Assembly (NCBI RefSeq): GCF_033807715.1
Contig: NC_084591.1
Span: 44,964,368-45,028,367 of the forward strand
Length of the DNA stretch: 64,000 nt
Origin: Cololabis saira
Taxonomy: Eukaryota; Chordata; Actinopteri; Beloniformes; Belonidae
Direction: 5' to 3'
In this document: piece after piece, positions 32,741 to 42,264 of the stretch
How the letters are laid out: every line of letters begins with the position of its first letter
How positions within the stretch are numbered: the first letter of the stretch is position 1
Position numbers and translations under genes: made by a program
The notes under the pieces: model-generated
Told to the model about the DNA's origin: nothing
The model's database searches: none
The model's input: only the letters and a program-made list of their open reading frames with translations

Positions 32741-35700
32741 TGTGGTAGCCTGTATGTATTTATATAAGGGTCTTGCTGTGGGATTTCTATAGGTTTGCCT
32801 ATATGCATCATGTCAGGAGATGGCGCTGTTGGCAGGTGCCTATGGTCTTTTATGGCCAGGTTGAAAAGGCCCACTTCCTCTTCCTGCCAGCAGTGTTAGA
32901 GGAGTGCAGCCATCTTGAATGCCACATGGTTTTTTTGTACTGTTTGTTCCTGCCAGTTTTTGGAGATAAAGAATCAAAACTTGACGACTGAGTCCTGGTC
33001 CTTTTTCAAGTGAAGTTACTACATATTTTTGGCGACGAGGATAATTTGGATTATTATTTTTGCTCAAACTGGATTATGTTTTTGGCTGAAGTTGGATTAT
33101 GAGCAGCAGCAGCAGCAGCAGTGACTCAGCAGAGAGCCAAGGCGAGCAGAATCAAGGCGTGGGACAGGACGTGGCAGTGGCCGACGGTCAGCGTGTTCAG
33201 ATGGCAATGTTTGGAGCTATCAGTGAGTTTGTGGAGGGACACGAGGAATGGACGGAGTACGAGGAAAGGTTGGGACACTTTTTCTCTGCAAATGACATTA
33301 CGGAGGAGGCTAAAAAGCACTCCATTCTCCTGAGTGTGTGTGGGGCAAAGACCTACAAATTAATAAGGAACTTAGCCACTCCACGGAAACCAGGAGAGTT
33401 GTCTTATGATGAGATTGTCCTGCTCGTGGCAAACCACCACAACCCAAAACCCTCTGTGATTGTGCAACGGTTTAAATTCCACAGCCATTTCAGGAGGCAA
33501 GGTCAGTCAGTGTCCAACTTTGTAGCCGAGCTACGCCAGCTATCTGAACATTGTGATTTTGGAGCAGTGCTTGATGACATGCTCCGTGATAGATTAGTCT
33601 GTGGCATTAATGAGAACGCCATTCAGCGTCGCCTGCTGGGGGAAACGCCACCATTGACTTTTCAGAAGGCCTTTGACATTTCCCAGGGCATGGAAATGGC
33701 CGCAAATGATGCCAAGGATATCCAAAAAGGAAATGGGTCACAGGCAGGGGCAGTGTACCAAGTCAGGAAAGAGACTGGTAGGCCAGGAAAACGGGTGGAG
33801 TGCTTTAGGTGTGGGGGGTCACACTATGCAAATGACTGTAAATTTAAAGATGCTGTCTGTCATGCATGCAATAAGCGGGGCCATTTGGCAAAAAGGTGCA
33901 GAAGCTCTAAGGGCAGAGTTAAGCCTGGGGGGAGGAAACCTCAGCAGTCCCAGGGCCAAGCAGCCACACACCACCTAGAAGAGGAGGAGGGGGAGGCTGC
34001 GTGTTCATATAACATGTATGGCGTGGAAACAGACGAGGAGCCACCTGAGCCGTATTATGCTACTGTGGCCGTTAATGGCAAAGACATTAAGTTTGAAATT
34101 GATTCCGGAGCTACGGCCTCAGTCATAAGTGAGGAGACCTATAGGGCGTCGTGGGGGCCAAGTCTGCCTCCTATCAGGCCATCAAAGCTCAAGCTCAGGA
34201 CTTATACGGGCCAGCCTATACCTCACTTGGGGGTGTTAGATGTGGATATTGCAACTGGGGGCCAGAGAGCTGCAGCCAGGCTGGTGATAGCCACAGGGAG
34301 CGGTCCTAGTCTATTGGGCCGTGATTGGCTTCGCAAACTCCGCTTGAACTGGCATGAAATAAAGTATGCCCACACACACTCAATGGAGGACATTCTGCAG
34401 CGCTACAGTGAGGTGTTCAAGGATGAGCTGGGCACATTGAAGGGCGTGGCAGTGAAGCTGCATATGGACTCTGACGCCAAGCCACGGTTCTTCAAGCCCA
34501 GGCCGGTGCCTTATGCCATGAAAGGTATTGTGGAAGAGGAACTGAACCGTCTGCAGAAATTGGGCATTATAGAGCCGGTTCAATTTTCCAGGTGGGCAGC
34601 TCCTATTGTTCCAGTGTTAAAGGAAGATAAAACGGCAAGGATATGCGGGGACTACAAGCTGACAGTGAATCAAGGTTCTACGCAGGAGGAGTATCCGTTG
34701 CCACGCGTCAATGACCTTTTCGCGACCCTGTCAGGGGGGAAGCTCTTCACAAAGCTGGACATGAGCCATGCCTACCAACAGTTGCTGCTGGACGAGGAGT
34801 CAAAGGAGTTTGTCACCGTCAACACACACAAGGGGTTATTCAAGTACAACCGCCTAGTGTTTGGAGTGGCATCCAGCCCTGCCATTTTCCAAAGAACCAT
34901 GGACACTTTGCTGCAGGGGATTCCTCATGTGGCCGTGTTTCTTGATGACATCTTGATCACGGGGGCCACGGAGGAAGAGCATCTGGCCAACCTTGAGCAG
35001 GTGCTGAAAAAGATGCAGGATGCTGGCCTGCGGTTGAAACGTCGCAAGTGTGTGTTCATGGCACCCAGTGTGACCTACCTAGGTCACAAGGTCACAGCAG
35101 AGGGGCTTTGGCCCTTGGAGGACAAAGTGCGAGCCATTAAGGAGGCGCCAAGCCCAAAGTCGGTACCTGAACTCAGATCATTTCTGGGTCTAGTGAACTA
35201 TTATGGTAAGTTCCTGCAGGACCTCTCCCAGGTCCTGGCCCCACTGTACAAGCTGCTGCACAACGACACTAAGTGGCAGTGGGGGAAAGATCAGGAGAGA
35301 GCATTCACAGAAGTGAAAGGGCTCCTCCACTCCGAAAAATTGCTTGTTCACTATGACCCGGCCAAAGAGATCACACTTTCCTGTGATGCTTCGCCCTATG
35401 GCGTGGGGGCGGTTCTCTCCCATATGATGGAGGATGGATCTGAAAAGCCTATTGGGTTCGCCTCCCGCACCCTGAATTCGGCCGAGAGAGGTTACTCTCA
35501 GTTGGACAAGGAGGGGCTGGCCATTGTGTTCGCTGTGAAACGGTTCCATCAGTACCTGTATGGCCGTTCATTTACCATCTACACGGACCATAAACCGCTG
35601 ATGAGCCTGTTCAGTGAGTCTAAATGCATTCCACCGCTGGCCTCAGCGAGAATACAGCGTTGGGCCCTCACCTTGTCTGCCTACCAGTACACAATTGTGT

Positions 35701-37668
35701 ACAGAGCAGGTAAAGATAATTCAAATGCAGATGCACTGAGTAGACTGCCTTTACCTGATACACCTGCTAGTTCATATGTGCCGCCCGAGACTGTGTTTTC
35801 CTTGCAGAGAGTGGCGGAGACACCTGTGAAGGCAGCCCAGATCAGACAGTGGACGGACAGAGATCCAGTGCTGTCTCAAGTAAAGACTTTCCTGTTGCAG
35901 GGGTGGCCCGGTGCGGTGGAGAGTGAGGCTCTCAAACCCTATGCAAAGCGAAAGACTGAACTGAGTTTGCAAGATGGATGCATTCTGTGGGGCGCGAGAG
36001 TGGTCGTGCCACCGCCAGCTCGTCCACGGATTGTGGAGGAGATTCACGAGACTCACCCAGGGGTGTCTCGGATGAAGAGCTTTGCAAGGTCCTATGTCTG
36101 GTGGCCGAAAATGGATCTGGAGCTGGAGTACAAGGTGAAATCATGCACACAATGCCAGATTAACCAAAACCTGTCACCACCAGCACCACTACACCCATGG
36201 GAGTGGCCAGACCGTCCATGGTCTAGGCTGCATGTGGACTTTGCAGGCCCTTTCATGGGGCAGATGTTCCTGATCATGGTCGACGCCCATTCCAAATGGA
36301 TAGAGGCCCACATCATGAGCAACATCACCGCCCCATCAACCATAGGTAAACTCAGGCAAGTGTTCGCCATTCACGGATTGCCGGATTCTCTGGTGAGTGA
36401 TAATGGCCCGACGTTCACCAGTGAGCTGTTCAGTGATTTCTTGCAGCAGAATGGCATTCTTCACATCCGGACTGCTCCTTTCCATCCGGCTTCAAATGGA
36501 TTGGCAGAGAAGGCGGTTCAGACAGTGAAGGCGGGCCTGAAGCGGTTGACAGGAGACTCCATCAGCACCCGACTGTCACGTTTCCTGTTTAACTACCGCC
36601 TTACTCCACAGACAACTACGGGACGCACACCAGCAGAGATGTTGATGGGCCGTCGGCCCAAGTCTAAACTGGACCTACTGCGTCCAGACCTGAAAGCAAA
36701 GGTGGAGAGGAAGCAGGAGAAAATGAAAGAGGGACATGATCAACATGCCCGAGAAAGACAGTTGAAACCAGGTGACAATGTCTATGTGAAGGACTTTAGC
36801 CATAACAACAACCAGAAATGGCTGCCTGGGGTCATCCGTAGGCAGAGTGGTCCAGTCTCACATGTGGTCAAACTGAGGGACGGACGGGAGTTTCGCAGAC
36901 ATCAAGACCATGTGCGCCTGCGTTATGATGCCAGTCCAGACACAGAGACAGTCACACAGTTGCCATCGGTGAGTTCTCCGACTGAGGGAGCAGGTGGAAT
37001 GATGCCTGTACCTGAGAGAGACACCCTAGCAGAGCTGTCTGTGCCCCCTGAACAAAAAGACGATTCTTCTACACATGCACAGACTCCTCTCGTGTCTCCA
37101 TCACCAATCCCTCCAAAACCACCATCACCAGTGACTGTGAGAACACCTGTAGTGCGCAAATCACAGCGTGCTCGTAGACCTCCGGACAGACTGGTTCTTT
37201 AAGTGTTTATTTTTTTGATATTGTGGAAAAGAAATTAAATAAAAAAGAAAAGAAAAGAAAAAAATCACTTGTATCAGTTGGGAATGTGTAAATGTTATGT
37301 AGGCACTTGAGTAGGCTAAGGAAAATGAAAATGTTTTTTTTGTTTTGTTTTTGCAGTTTGGGATTGAAATCTAAGGGGGGAGAAGTGTGGTAGCCTGTAT
37401 GTATTTATATAAGGGTCTTGCTGTGGGATTTCTATAGGTTTGCCTATATGCATCATGTCAGGAGATGGCGCTGTTGGCAGGTGCCTATGGTCTTTTATGG
37501 CCAGGTTGAAAAGGCCCACTTCCTCTTCCTGCCAGCAGTGTTAGAGGAGTGCAGCCATCTTGAATGCCACATGGTTTTTTTGTACTGTTTGTTCCTGCCA
37601 GTTTTTGGAGATAAAGAATCAAAACTTGACGACTGAGTCCTGGTCCTTTTTCAAGTGAAGTTACTACA
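32741..37668 (+). mobile_element. Ty3/gypsy LTR retrotransposon, structurally intact
   Basis: Both LTRs are 283 bp (32741-33023 and 37386-37668), begin TGTGGTAG, end ACTACA and appear identical by eye. A 4-bp target duplication ATTA flanks the element (32737-32740 and 37669-37672). A TGG-initiated primer-binding-like site TGGCGACGAGGAT starts at 33030, 6 bp past the LTR. A polypurine tract AAGGGGGGAGAAG (37373-37385) abuts the 3' LTR. One unbroken Gag-Pol frame lies between. Identical LTRs and an open frame indicate very recent insertion. The host site is the intron of VH2, with the element in the opposite orientation. Confidence 0.95.
33099..37202 (+). CDS. Gag-Pol polyprotein of the gypsy element
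   Basis: A single frame of 1,367 residues starting at ATG 33099 after a Ser-rich N-terminus. Domains in order: Gag capsid region (about 30-220), two zinc knuckles (CFRCGGSHYANDC near 235 and CHACNKRGHLAKRC near 254), aspartic protease with FEIDSGATASVI (near 332), reverse transcriptase with LDMSHAYQQ and catalytic FLDDILITG (near 613), RNase H with LSCDASPYGVGAVLS (near 760), and integrase with an HHCC zinc finger (HPGVSRMKSF to CTQCQIN, 980-1020) and DDE residues in VDFAGPF (1045), SDNGPTF (1101) and NGLAEKAV (1137). Gag and Pol are fused without frameshift, as in the mag-like lineage of Ty3/gypsy; that lineage call is by recollection. All catalytic residues I looked for are present, so it may be competent. 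Confidence 0.93.
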   Translation: MSSSSSSSDSAESQGEQNQGVGQDVAVADGQRVQMAMFGAISEFVEGHEEWTEYEERLGHFFSANDITEEAKKHSILLSVCGAKTYKLIRNLATPRKPGELSYDEIVLLVANHHNPKPSVIVQRFKFHSHFRRQGQSVSNFVAELRQLSEHCDFGAVLDDMLRDRLVCGINENAIQRRLLGETPPLTFQKAFDISQGMEMAANDAKDIQKGNGSQAGAVYQVRKETGRPGKRVECFRCGGSHYANDCKFKDAVCHACNKRGHLAKRCRSSKGRVKPGGRKPQQSQGQAATHHLEEEEGEAACSYNMYGVETDEEPPEPYYATVAVNGKDIKFEIDSGATASVISEETYRASWGPSLPPIRPSKLKLRTYTGQPIPHLGVLDVDIATGGQRAAARLVIATGSGPSLLGRDWLRKLRLNWHEIKYAHTHSMEDILQRYSEVFKDELGTLKGVAVKLHMDSDAKPRFFKPRPVPYAMKGIVEEELNRLQKLGIIEPVQFSRWAAPIVPVLKEDKTARICGDYKLTVNQGSTQEEYPLPRVNDLFATLSGGKLFTKLDMSHAYQQLLLDEESKEFVTVNTHKGLFKYNRLVFGVASSPAIFQRTMDTLLQGIPHVAVFLDDILITGATEEEHLANLEQVLKKMQDAGLRLKRRKCVFMAPSVTYLGHKVTAEGLWPLEDKVRAIKEAPSPKSVPELRSFLGLVNYYGKFLQDLSQVLAPLYKLLHNDTKWQWGKDQERAFTEVKGLLHSEKLLVHYDPAKEITLSCDASPYGVGAVLSHMMEDGSEKPIGFASRTLNSAERGYSQLDKEGLAIVFAVKRFHQYLYGRSFTIYTDHKPLMSLFSESKCIPPLASARIQRWALTLSAYQYTIVYRAGKDNSNADALSRLPLPDTPASSYVPPETVFSLQRVAETPVKAAQIRQWTDRDPVLSQVKTFLLQGWPGAVESEALKPYAKRKTELSLQDGCILWGARVVVPPPARPRIVEEIHETHPGVSRMKSFARSYVWWPKMDLELEYKVKSCTQCQINQNLSPPAPLHPWEWPDRPWSRLHVDFAGPFMGQMFLIMVDAHSKWIEAHIMSNITAPSTIGKLRQVFAIHGLPDSLVSDNGPTFTSELFSDFLQQNGILHIRTAPFHPASNGLAEKAVQTVKAGLKRLTGDSISTRLSRFLFNYRLTPQTTTGRTPAEMLMGRRPKSKLDLLRPDLKAKVERKQEKMKEGHDQHARERQLKPGDNVYVKDFSHNNNQKWLPGVIRRQSGPVSHVVKLRDGREFRRHQDHVRLRYDASPDTETVTQLPSVSSPTEGAGGMMPVPERDTLAELSVPPEQKDDSSTHAQTPLVSPSPIPPKPPSPVTVRTPVVRKSQRARRPPDRLVL

Positions 37669-38329
37669 ATTAACTTTGTAAGATTAAGATCAGTGAAAAT
37701 CTTCACCTGAGCTACAGATAGTTAAAAGCAGCAGAACTGATCTATAATTGTCGGCTCAGACAGGACAGAGAACCCAAATGCACAACACCAGGCAGGATCA
37801 GAGTCCAAGAGGCTTTAATCTTTGTCAAAAGGCAGGCAGGGGTCAAACCGGGTAGTCAGGCAGATCAGGCAAACAAAACCAAAACGGGCAGGCAAAAATC
37901 CATAAACCAAGAATCATGCAGGGTTACAGGCAGGCAGGCAGGAACAGGACAGAAATCAGGAAGGCTGGAAAGCGAGGCAAAAGCACACGACAATCTGGCA
38001 AACTAGAAGGTGGAAATGGGCCGGTATATGAGGGGAACTGCTGATGAGGGAAACCAGGTGTGGAGCTGAGCTGGGGAAGCACAGGTGAAGGGAATGAGGG
38101 GATTTCTGGCTGATGAGGGTGGCAGGGTCTGGAATGACAGGAGAGTGAGTTAAACAGTAAAAAAAAAACCTATCCTACACTGTGAAACTGTGACAGAACC
38201 CCCCCCCTCAAGGGACAGATTCCAGATGTCCCAAAACCCCCCACCCCGGGTAGGAGGAGGGGTCCCGGAGGAGGGCCCCGGCCAACACATGGCCAAAGCT
38301 CCGGGGGCCGTCCTCGGTGCCGGGCAGAC

Positions 38330-41210
38330 CGACGAGGCAGTTCGGGGGGTCGCCCTTGGGGCGTAGCAGGCGGATCCGGGGGTCGGTCTGGGGGCTTGGC
38401 AGACTGGTCAGGGGGTCGGTCTGGGGGCTTGGCAGGCGGGTCAGGGGGTCGGTCTGGGGGCTTGGCAGGCTCGTCAGAGGGTCGGTCTGGGGGCTTGGCA
38501 GGCTGGTCAGAGGGTCGGTCTGGGGGCTTGGCAGGCTGGTCAGGGGGTCGGTCTGGGGGCTTGACAGGCTGGTCAGGGGGTCGGTCTGGGGGCTTGGCAG
38601 GCTGGTCAGGGGGTCGGTCTGGGGGCTTGGCAGGCTGGTCAGGGGGTCGGTCTGGGGGCTTGGCAGGCTGGTCAGGGGGTCGGCCTGGGACTGCGGCAGG
38701 CTGGTCAGGGGGTCGGTCTGGGACTGCGGCAGGCTGGTCAGAGGGTTGGTCTGGGGGCTTGGCAGACTGGTCAGGGGGTCGGTCTGGGGGCTTGGCAGAC
38801 TGGTCAGGGAGTCGGTCTGGGGGCTTGGCAGGCGGGTGAGGGGGTCGGTCTGGGGGCTTGGCAGGCTCGTCAAGGGGTCGGTCTGGGGGCTTGGCAGGCT
38901 GGTCAGAGGGTCGGTCTGGGGGCTTGGCAGGCTGGTCAGGGGGTCGGTCTGGGGGCTTGGCAGGCTGGTCAGGGGGTCGGTCTGGGGCTGCGGCAGGCTG
39001 GTAAGGGGGTCGGTCTGGGGGCTTGGCAGGCTGGTCAGGGGGTCGGTCTGGGACTGCGGCAGGCTGGTCAGAGGGTCGGTCTGGGACTGCGGCAGGCTGG
39101 TCAGGGGGTCGGTCTGGGGGCTTGGCAGACTGGTCAGGGGGTCGGTCTGGGGGCTTGGCAGGCTGGTCAGGGGGTCGGTCTGGGGGCTTGGCAGGCTGGT
39201 CAGGGGGTCGGTCTGGGGGCTTGGCAGGCTGGTCAGGGGGTCGGTCTGGGGCTGCGGCAGGCTGGTCAGGGGGTCGGTCTGGGGGCGCGGCAGGCTGGTC
39301 AGGGGGTCGGTCTGGGACTGCGGCAGGCTGGTCAGAGGGTCGGTCTGGGGGCTTGGCAGACTGGTCAGGGGGGTCGGTCTGGGGGCTTGGCAGACTGGTC
39401 AGGGGGTCGGTCTGGGGGCTTGGCAGGCGGGTCAGGGGGTCGGTCTGGGGGCTTGGCAGGCTCGTCAAGGGGTCGGTCTGGGGGCTTGGCAGGCTGGTCA
39501 GGGGGTCGGTCTGGGGGCTTGGCAGGCTGGTCAGGGGGTCGGTCTGGGACTGCGGCAGGCTGGTCAGGGGGTCGGTCTGGGACTGCGGCAGGCTGGTCAG
39601 AGGGTCGGTCTGGGGGCTTGGCAGGCTGGTCAGAGGGTCGGTCTGGGGGCTTGGCAGGCTGGTCAGGGGGTCGGCCTGGGACTGCGGCAGGCTGGTCAGG
39701 GGGTCGGTCTGGGACTGCGGCAGGCTGGTCAGAGGGTTGGTCTGGGGGCTTGGCAGACTGGTCAGGGGGTCGGTCTGGGGGCTTGGCAGGCTCGTCAGAG
39801 GGTCGGTCTGGGGGCTTGGCAGGCTGGTCAGAGGGTCGGTCTGGGGGCTTGGCAGGCTGGTCAGGGGGTCGGTCTGGGGGCTTGGCAGGCTGGTCAGGGG
39901 GTCGGTCTGGGGGCTTGGCAGGCTGGTCAGGGGGTCGGTCTGGGGGCTTGGCAGGCTGGTCAGGGGGTCGGTCTGGGGGCTTGGCAGGCTGGTCAGGGGG
40001 TCGGCCTGGGACTGCGGCAGGCTGGTCAGGGGGTCGGTCTGGGACTGCGGCAGGCTGGTCAGAGGGTTGGTCTGGGGGCTTGGCAGACTGGTCAGGGGGT
40101 CGGTCTGGGGGCTTGGCAGACTGGTCAGGGGGTCGGTCTGGGGGCTTGGCAGGCGGGTGAGGGGGTCGGTCTGGGGGCTTGGCAGGCTCGTCAAGGGGTC
40201 GGTCTGGGGGCTTGGCAGGCTGGTCAGAGGGTCGGTCTGGGGGCTTGGCAGGCTGGTCAGGGGGTCGGTCTGGGGGCTTGGCAGGCTGGTCAGGGGGTCG
40301 GTCTGGGGCTGCGGCAGGCTGGTAAGGGGGTCGGTCTGGGGGCTTGGCAGGCTGGTCAGGGGGTCGGTCTGGGACTGCGGCAGGCTGGTCAGAGGGTCGG
40401 TCTGGGACTGCGGCAGGCTGGTCAGGGGGTCGGTCTGGGGGCTTGGCAGACTGGTCAGGGGGTCGGTCTGGGGGCTTGGCAGGCTGGTCAGGGGGTCGGT
40501 CTGGGGGCTTGGCAGGCTGGTCAGGGGGTCGGTCTGGGGGCTTGGCAGGCTGGTCAGGGGGTCGGTCTGGGGCTGCGGCAGGCTGGTCAGGGGGTCGGTC
40601 TGGGGGCGCGGCAGGCTGGTCAGGGGGTCGGTCTGGGACTGCGGCAGGCTGGTCAGAGGGTCGGTCTGGGGGCTTGGCAGACTGGTCAGGGGGGTCGGTC
40701 TGGGGGCTTGGCAGACTGGTCAGGGGGTCGGTCTGGGGGCTTGGCAGGCGGGTCAGGGGGTCGGTCTGGGGGCTTGGCAGGCTCGTCAAGGGGTCGGTCT
40801 GGGGGCTTGGCAGGCTGGTCAGGGGGTCGGTCTGGGGGCTTGGCAGGCTGGTCAGGGGGTCGGTCTGGGACTGCGGCAGGCTGGTCAGGGGGTCGGTCTG
40901 GGACTGCGGCAGGCTGGTCAGAGGGTCGGTCTGGGGGCTTGGCAGGCTGGTCAGGGGGTCGGTCTGGGACTGCGGCAGGCTGGTCAGGGGGTCGGTCTGG
41001 GACTGCGGCAGGCTGGTCAGGGGGTCGGTCTGGGACTGCGGCAGGCTGGTCAGGGGGTCGGTCTGGGACTGCGGCAGGCTGGTCAGGGGGTCGGTCTGAG
41101 ACTGCGGCAGGCTGGTCAGGGGGTCGGTCTGGGACTGCGGCAGGCTGGTCAGGGGGTCGGTCTGGGACTGCGGCAGGCTGGTCAGGGGGTCGGTCTGGGA
41201 CTGCGGCAGA
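38330..41210. repeat. 33-bp minisatellite, roughly 85 units, with higher-order duplication
   Basis: The unit is GGTCAGGGGGTCGGTCTGGG followed by a 13-base variable end (GGCTTGGCAGGCT, or a CTGCGGCAGGCT type one base shorter after GGGA). About 85 units run head to tail. Positions 38690-39560 recur at 40011-40881 with an offset of 1,321 bp (40 units plus 1 bp). The extra base is one additional G in a single unit at about 39363-39371, duplicated at about 40684-40692. Because the unit is a multiple of three and stop-free in several frames, long frames are open on both strands. Only the minus-strand Pro-rich frame has a plausible start. Confidence 0.92.
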
Positions 41211-41771
41211 TCCATCCAGGATCGCCTCAGGAAGGGGAACAGAGACCACCTCCAGAACAGAGACCGGCGGGGCCGCCTCAGGAACGGAGACTTGCTGCGG
41301 GACCGCCTCAGGAACCGAGGGCTGCAGGACCGCCTGAGGAACAAGAGTCGGGGCTGACAGGAGGCGGGGAGCCGGAGTCGGGGCAGACAGGAAGCGGGGA
41401 GCCGGAGTCGGGGCAGACAGGAGGCGGGGAGCCGGAGTCGGGGCAGACAGGAGGCGGGGAGCCGGAACCGGGGCAGACAGGAGGCGGGGAGCCGGAACAG
41501 GAGCCGGAGCAGGAGCTGGAGCAAGCTGGGGCTGGGGCTGACGCCTTCGTCGTTGCCTCCCCTGAGCCTGCAGGCTCCTGGGCCCACCCAGAGCCAGGCG
41601 TGTTCCCCAGAAAGGGGGAAGGGACTGGGGTGGGTCTGGGACCACCTCGGGAACAGCAACAGGCCGGAACTGGGGGCATGTCCCCGTCCCCTTCACCGTA
41701 CGGTGGTAGAACGCCACTTGGTCCCCATAAAAAAAATCCCACAAATCCTCTTCCTTAAGTGGTAGGTCCAT
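40686..41771 (-). CDS. Pro-rich ORF of the minisatellite LTR element (N-terminal part)
   Basis: Starts at the ATG at 41771-41769, the second Met in this frame, with MDLPLKEEDLWDFFYGDQVA followed by FYHRTVKGTGTCPQFRPVAV. This acidic/aromatic N-terminus of about 60 residues is the only non-repetitive part. A Pro/Ala/Gln-rich linker follows, with six copies of a PAPRLLSAP-type nonamer peptide (about 41340-41510), then the 11-residue repeat PDRPPDQPAAV / PDRPPDQPAKP from about 41210 downward. The extra G near 40690 shifts the frame, after which the same DNA reads SPQTDPLTSLP repeats. I do not recognise the N-terminal domain and do not assign a function. A Gag-like packaging protein is one guess; a non-translated transcript is another. 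Confidence 0.55.
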   Translation of the reverse strand: MDLPLKEEDLWDFFYGDQVAFYHRTVKGTGTCPQFRPVAVPEVVPDPPQSLPPFWGTRLALGGPRSLQAQGRQRRRRQPQPQLAPAPAPAPVPAPRLLSAPVPAPRLLSAPTPAPRLLSAPTPAPRFLSAPTPAPRLLSAPTLVPQAVLQPSVPEAVPQQVSVPEAAPPVSVLEVVSVPLPEAILDGSAAVPDRPPDQPAAVPDRPPDQPAAVPDRPPDQPAAVSDRPPDQPAAVPDRPPDQPAAVPDRPPDQPAAVPDRPPDQPAAVPDRPPDQPAKPPDRPSDQPAAVPDRPPDQPAAVPDRPPDQPAKPPDRPPDQPAKPPDRPLDEPAKPPDRPPDPPAKPPDRPPDQSAKPPDRPP

Positions 41772-42264
41772 GTTGGCTGGGTTCAGTCTTTGGCCAGATT
41801 GTACTGTCACGGCTCAGACAGGACAGAGAACCCAAATGCACAACACCAGGCAGGATCAGAGTCCAAGAGGCTTTAATCTTTGTCAAAAGGCAGGCAGGGG
41901 TCAAACCGGGTAGTCAGGCAGATCAGGCAAACAAAACCAAAACGGGCAGGCAAAAATCCATAAACCAAGAATCATGCAGGGTTACAGGCAGGCAGGCAGG
42001 AACAGGACAGAAATCAGGAAGGCTGGAAAGCGAGGCAAAAGCACACGACAATCTGGCAAACTAGAAGGTGGAAATGGGCCGGTATATGAGGGGAACTGCT
42101 GATGAGGGAAACCAGGTGTGGAGCTGAGCTGGGGAAGCACAGGTGAAGGGAATGAGTGGATTTCTGGCTGATGAGGGTGGCAGGGTCTGGAATGACAGGA
42201 GAGTGAGTTAAACAGTAAAAAAAAACCTATCCTACACTGTGAAACTGTGACAATAATCCATCAT

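Larger units (their letters stand above)
37749..42252 (-). mobile_element. Non-autonomous LTR retroelement carrying a coding minisatellite
   Basis: LTRs lie at 37749-38195 (447 bp) and 41805-42252 (448 bp). On the minus strand they begin TGTCACAGTTTCACAGTG and end with CCGTGACA; the left copy has a 2-bp deletion at its very end, one substitution and a poly-A length change. The 5-bp target duplication ATAAT is exact (37744-37748 and 42253-42257). On the minus strand the 5' LTR is the right one. A primer-binding-like TGGCCAAAGACTGAACC lies a few bases inside it, and a G-rich polypurine tract (38196-38212) abuts the other LTR. No protease, RT, RNase H or integrase is present. The interior is one Pro-rich reading frame built largely of a 33-bp tandem repeat. 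It interrupts the leader exon of VH2. Confidence 0.92.
32392..42264 (-). pseudogene. IGHV: IgH V pseudogene split by two LTR retroelements (VH2)
   Basis: The V exon (32686-32392) begins [16 protein letters not shown], has the first Cys (RLTCTASG), then framework 2 [16 protein letters not shown], framework 3 [18 protein letters not shown] and SAVYYCAR. Between GFT and the SSYEMNW stretch of CDR1 two bases are missing, shifting the frame into a stop. The leader exon is in two parts: ATGATGG at 42264-42258 and the rest at 37743-37707, ending in TCAG and a GTGAAG donor. Across the 5-bp duplication it reads MMDYRSVLLLLTICSS. A 4.5-kb LTR element thus sits inside the leader exon, and a 4.9-kb gypsy element sits in the intron, which would be 88 bp without it. 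An octamer-like ATGTAAAT lies at 42342-42335. Confidence 0.9.

Noticed and set aside
38330..41210. CRISPR-like array
   Set aside because: Units are contiguous with no unique spacers, and the context is a vertebrate LTR element.
38170..41758. Very long plus-strand and alternate-frame ORFs across the tandem array (up to about 1,000 residues)
   Set aside because: The 33-bp unit is a multiple of three and stop-free in several registers, so long frames are automatic. Only the minus-strand frame with the unique N-terminus is worth considering.
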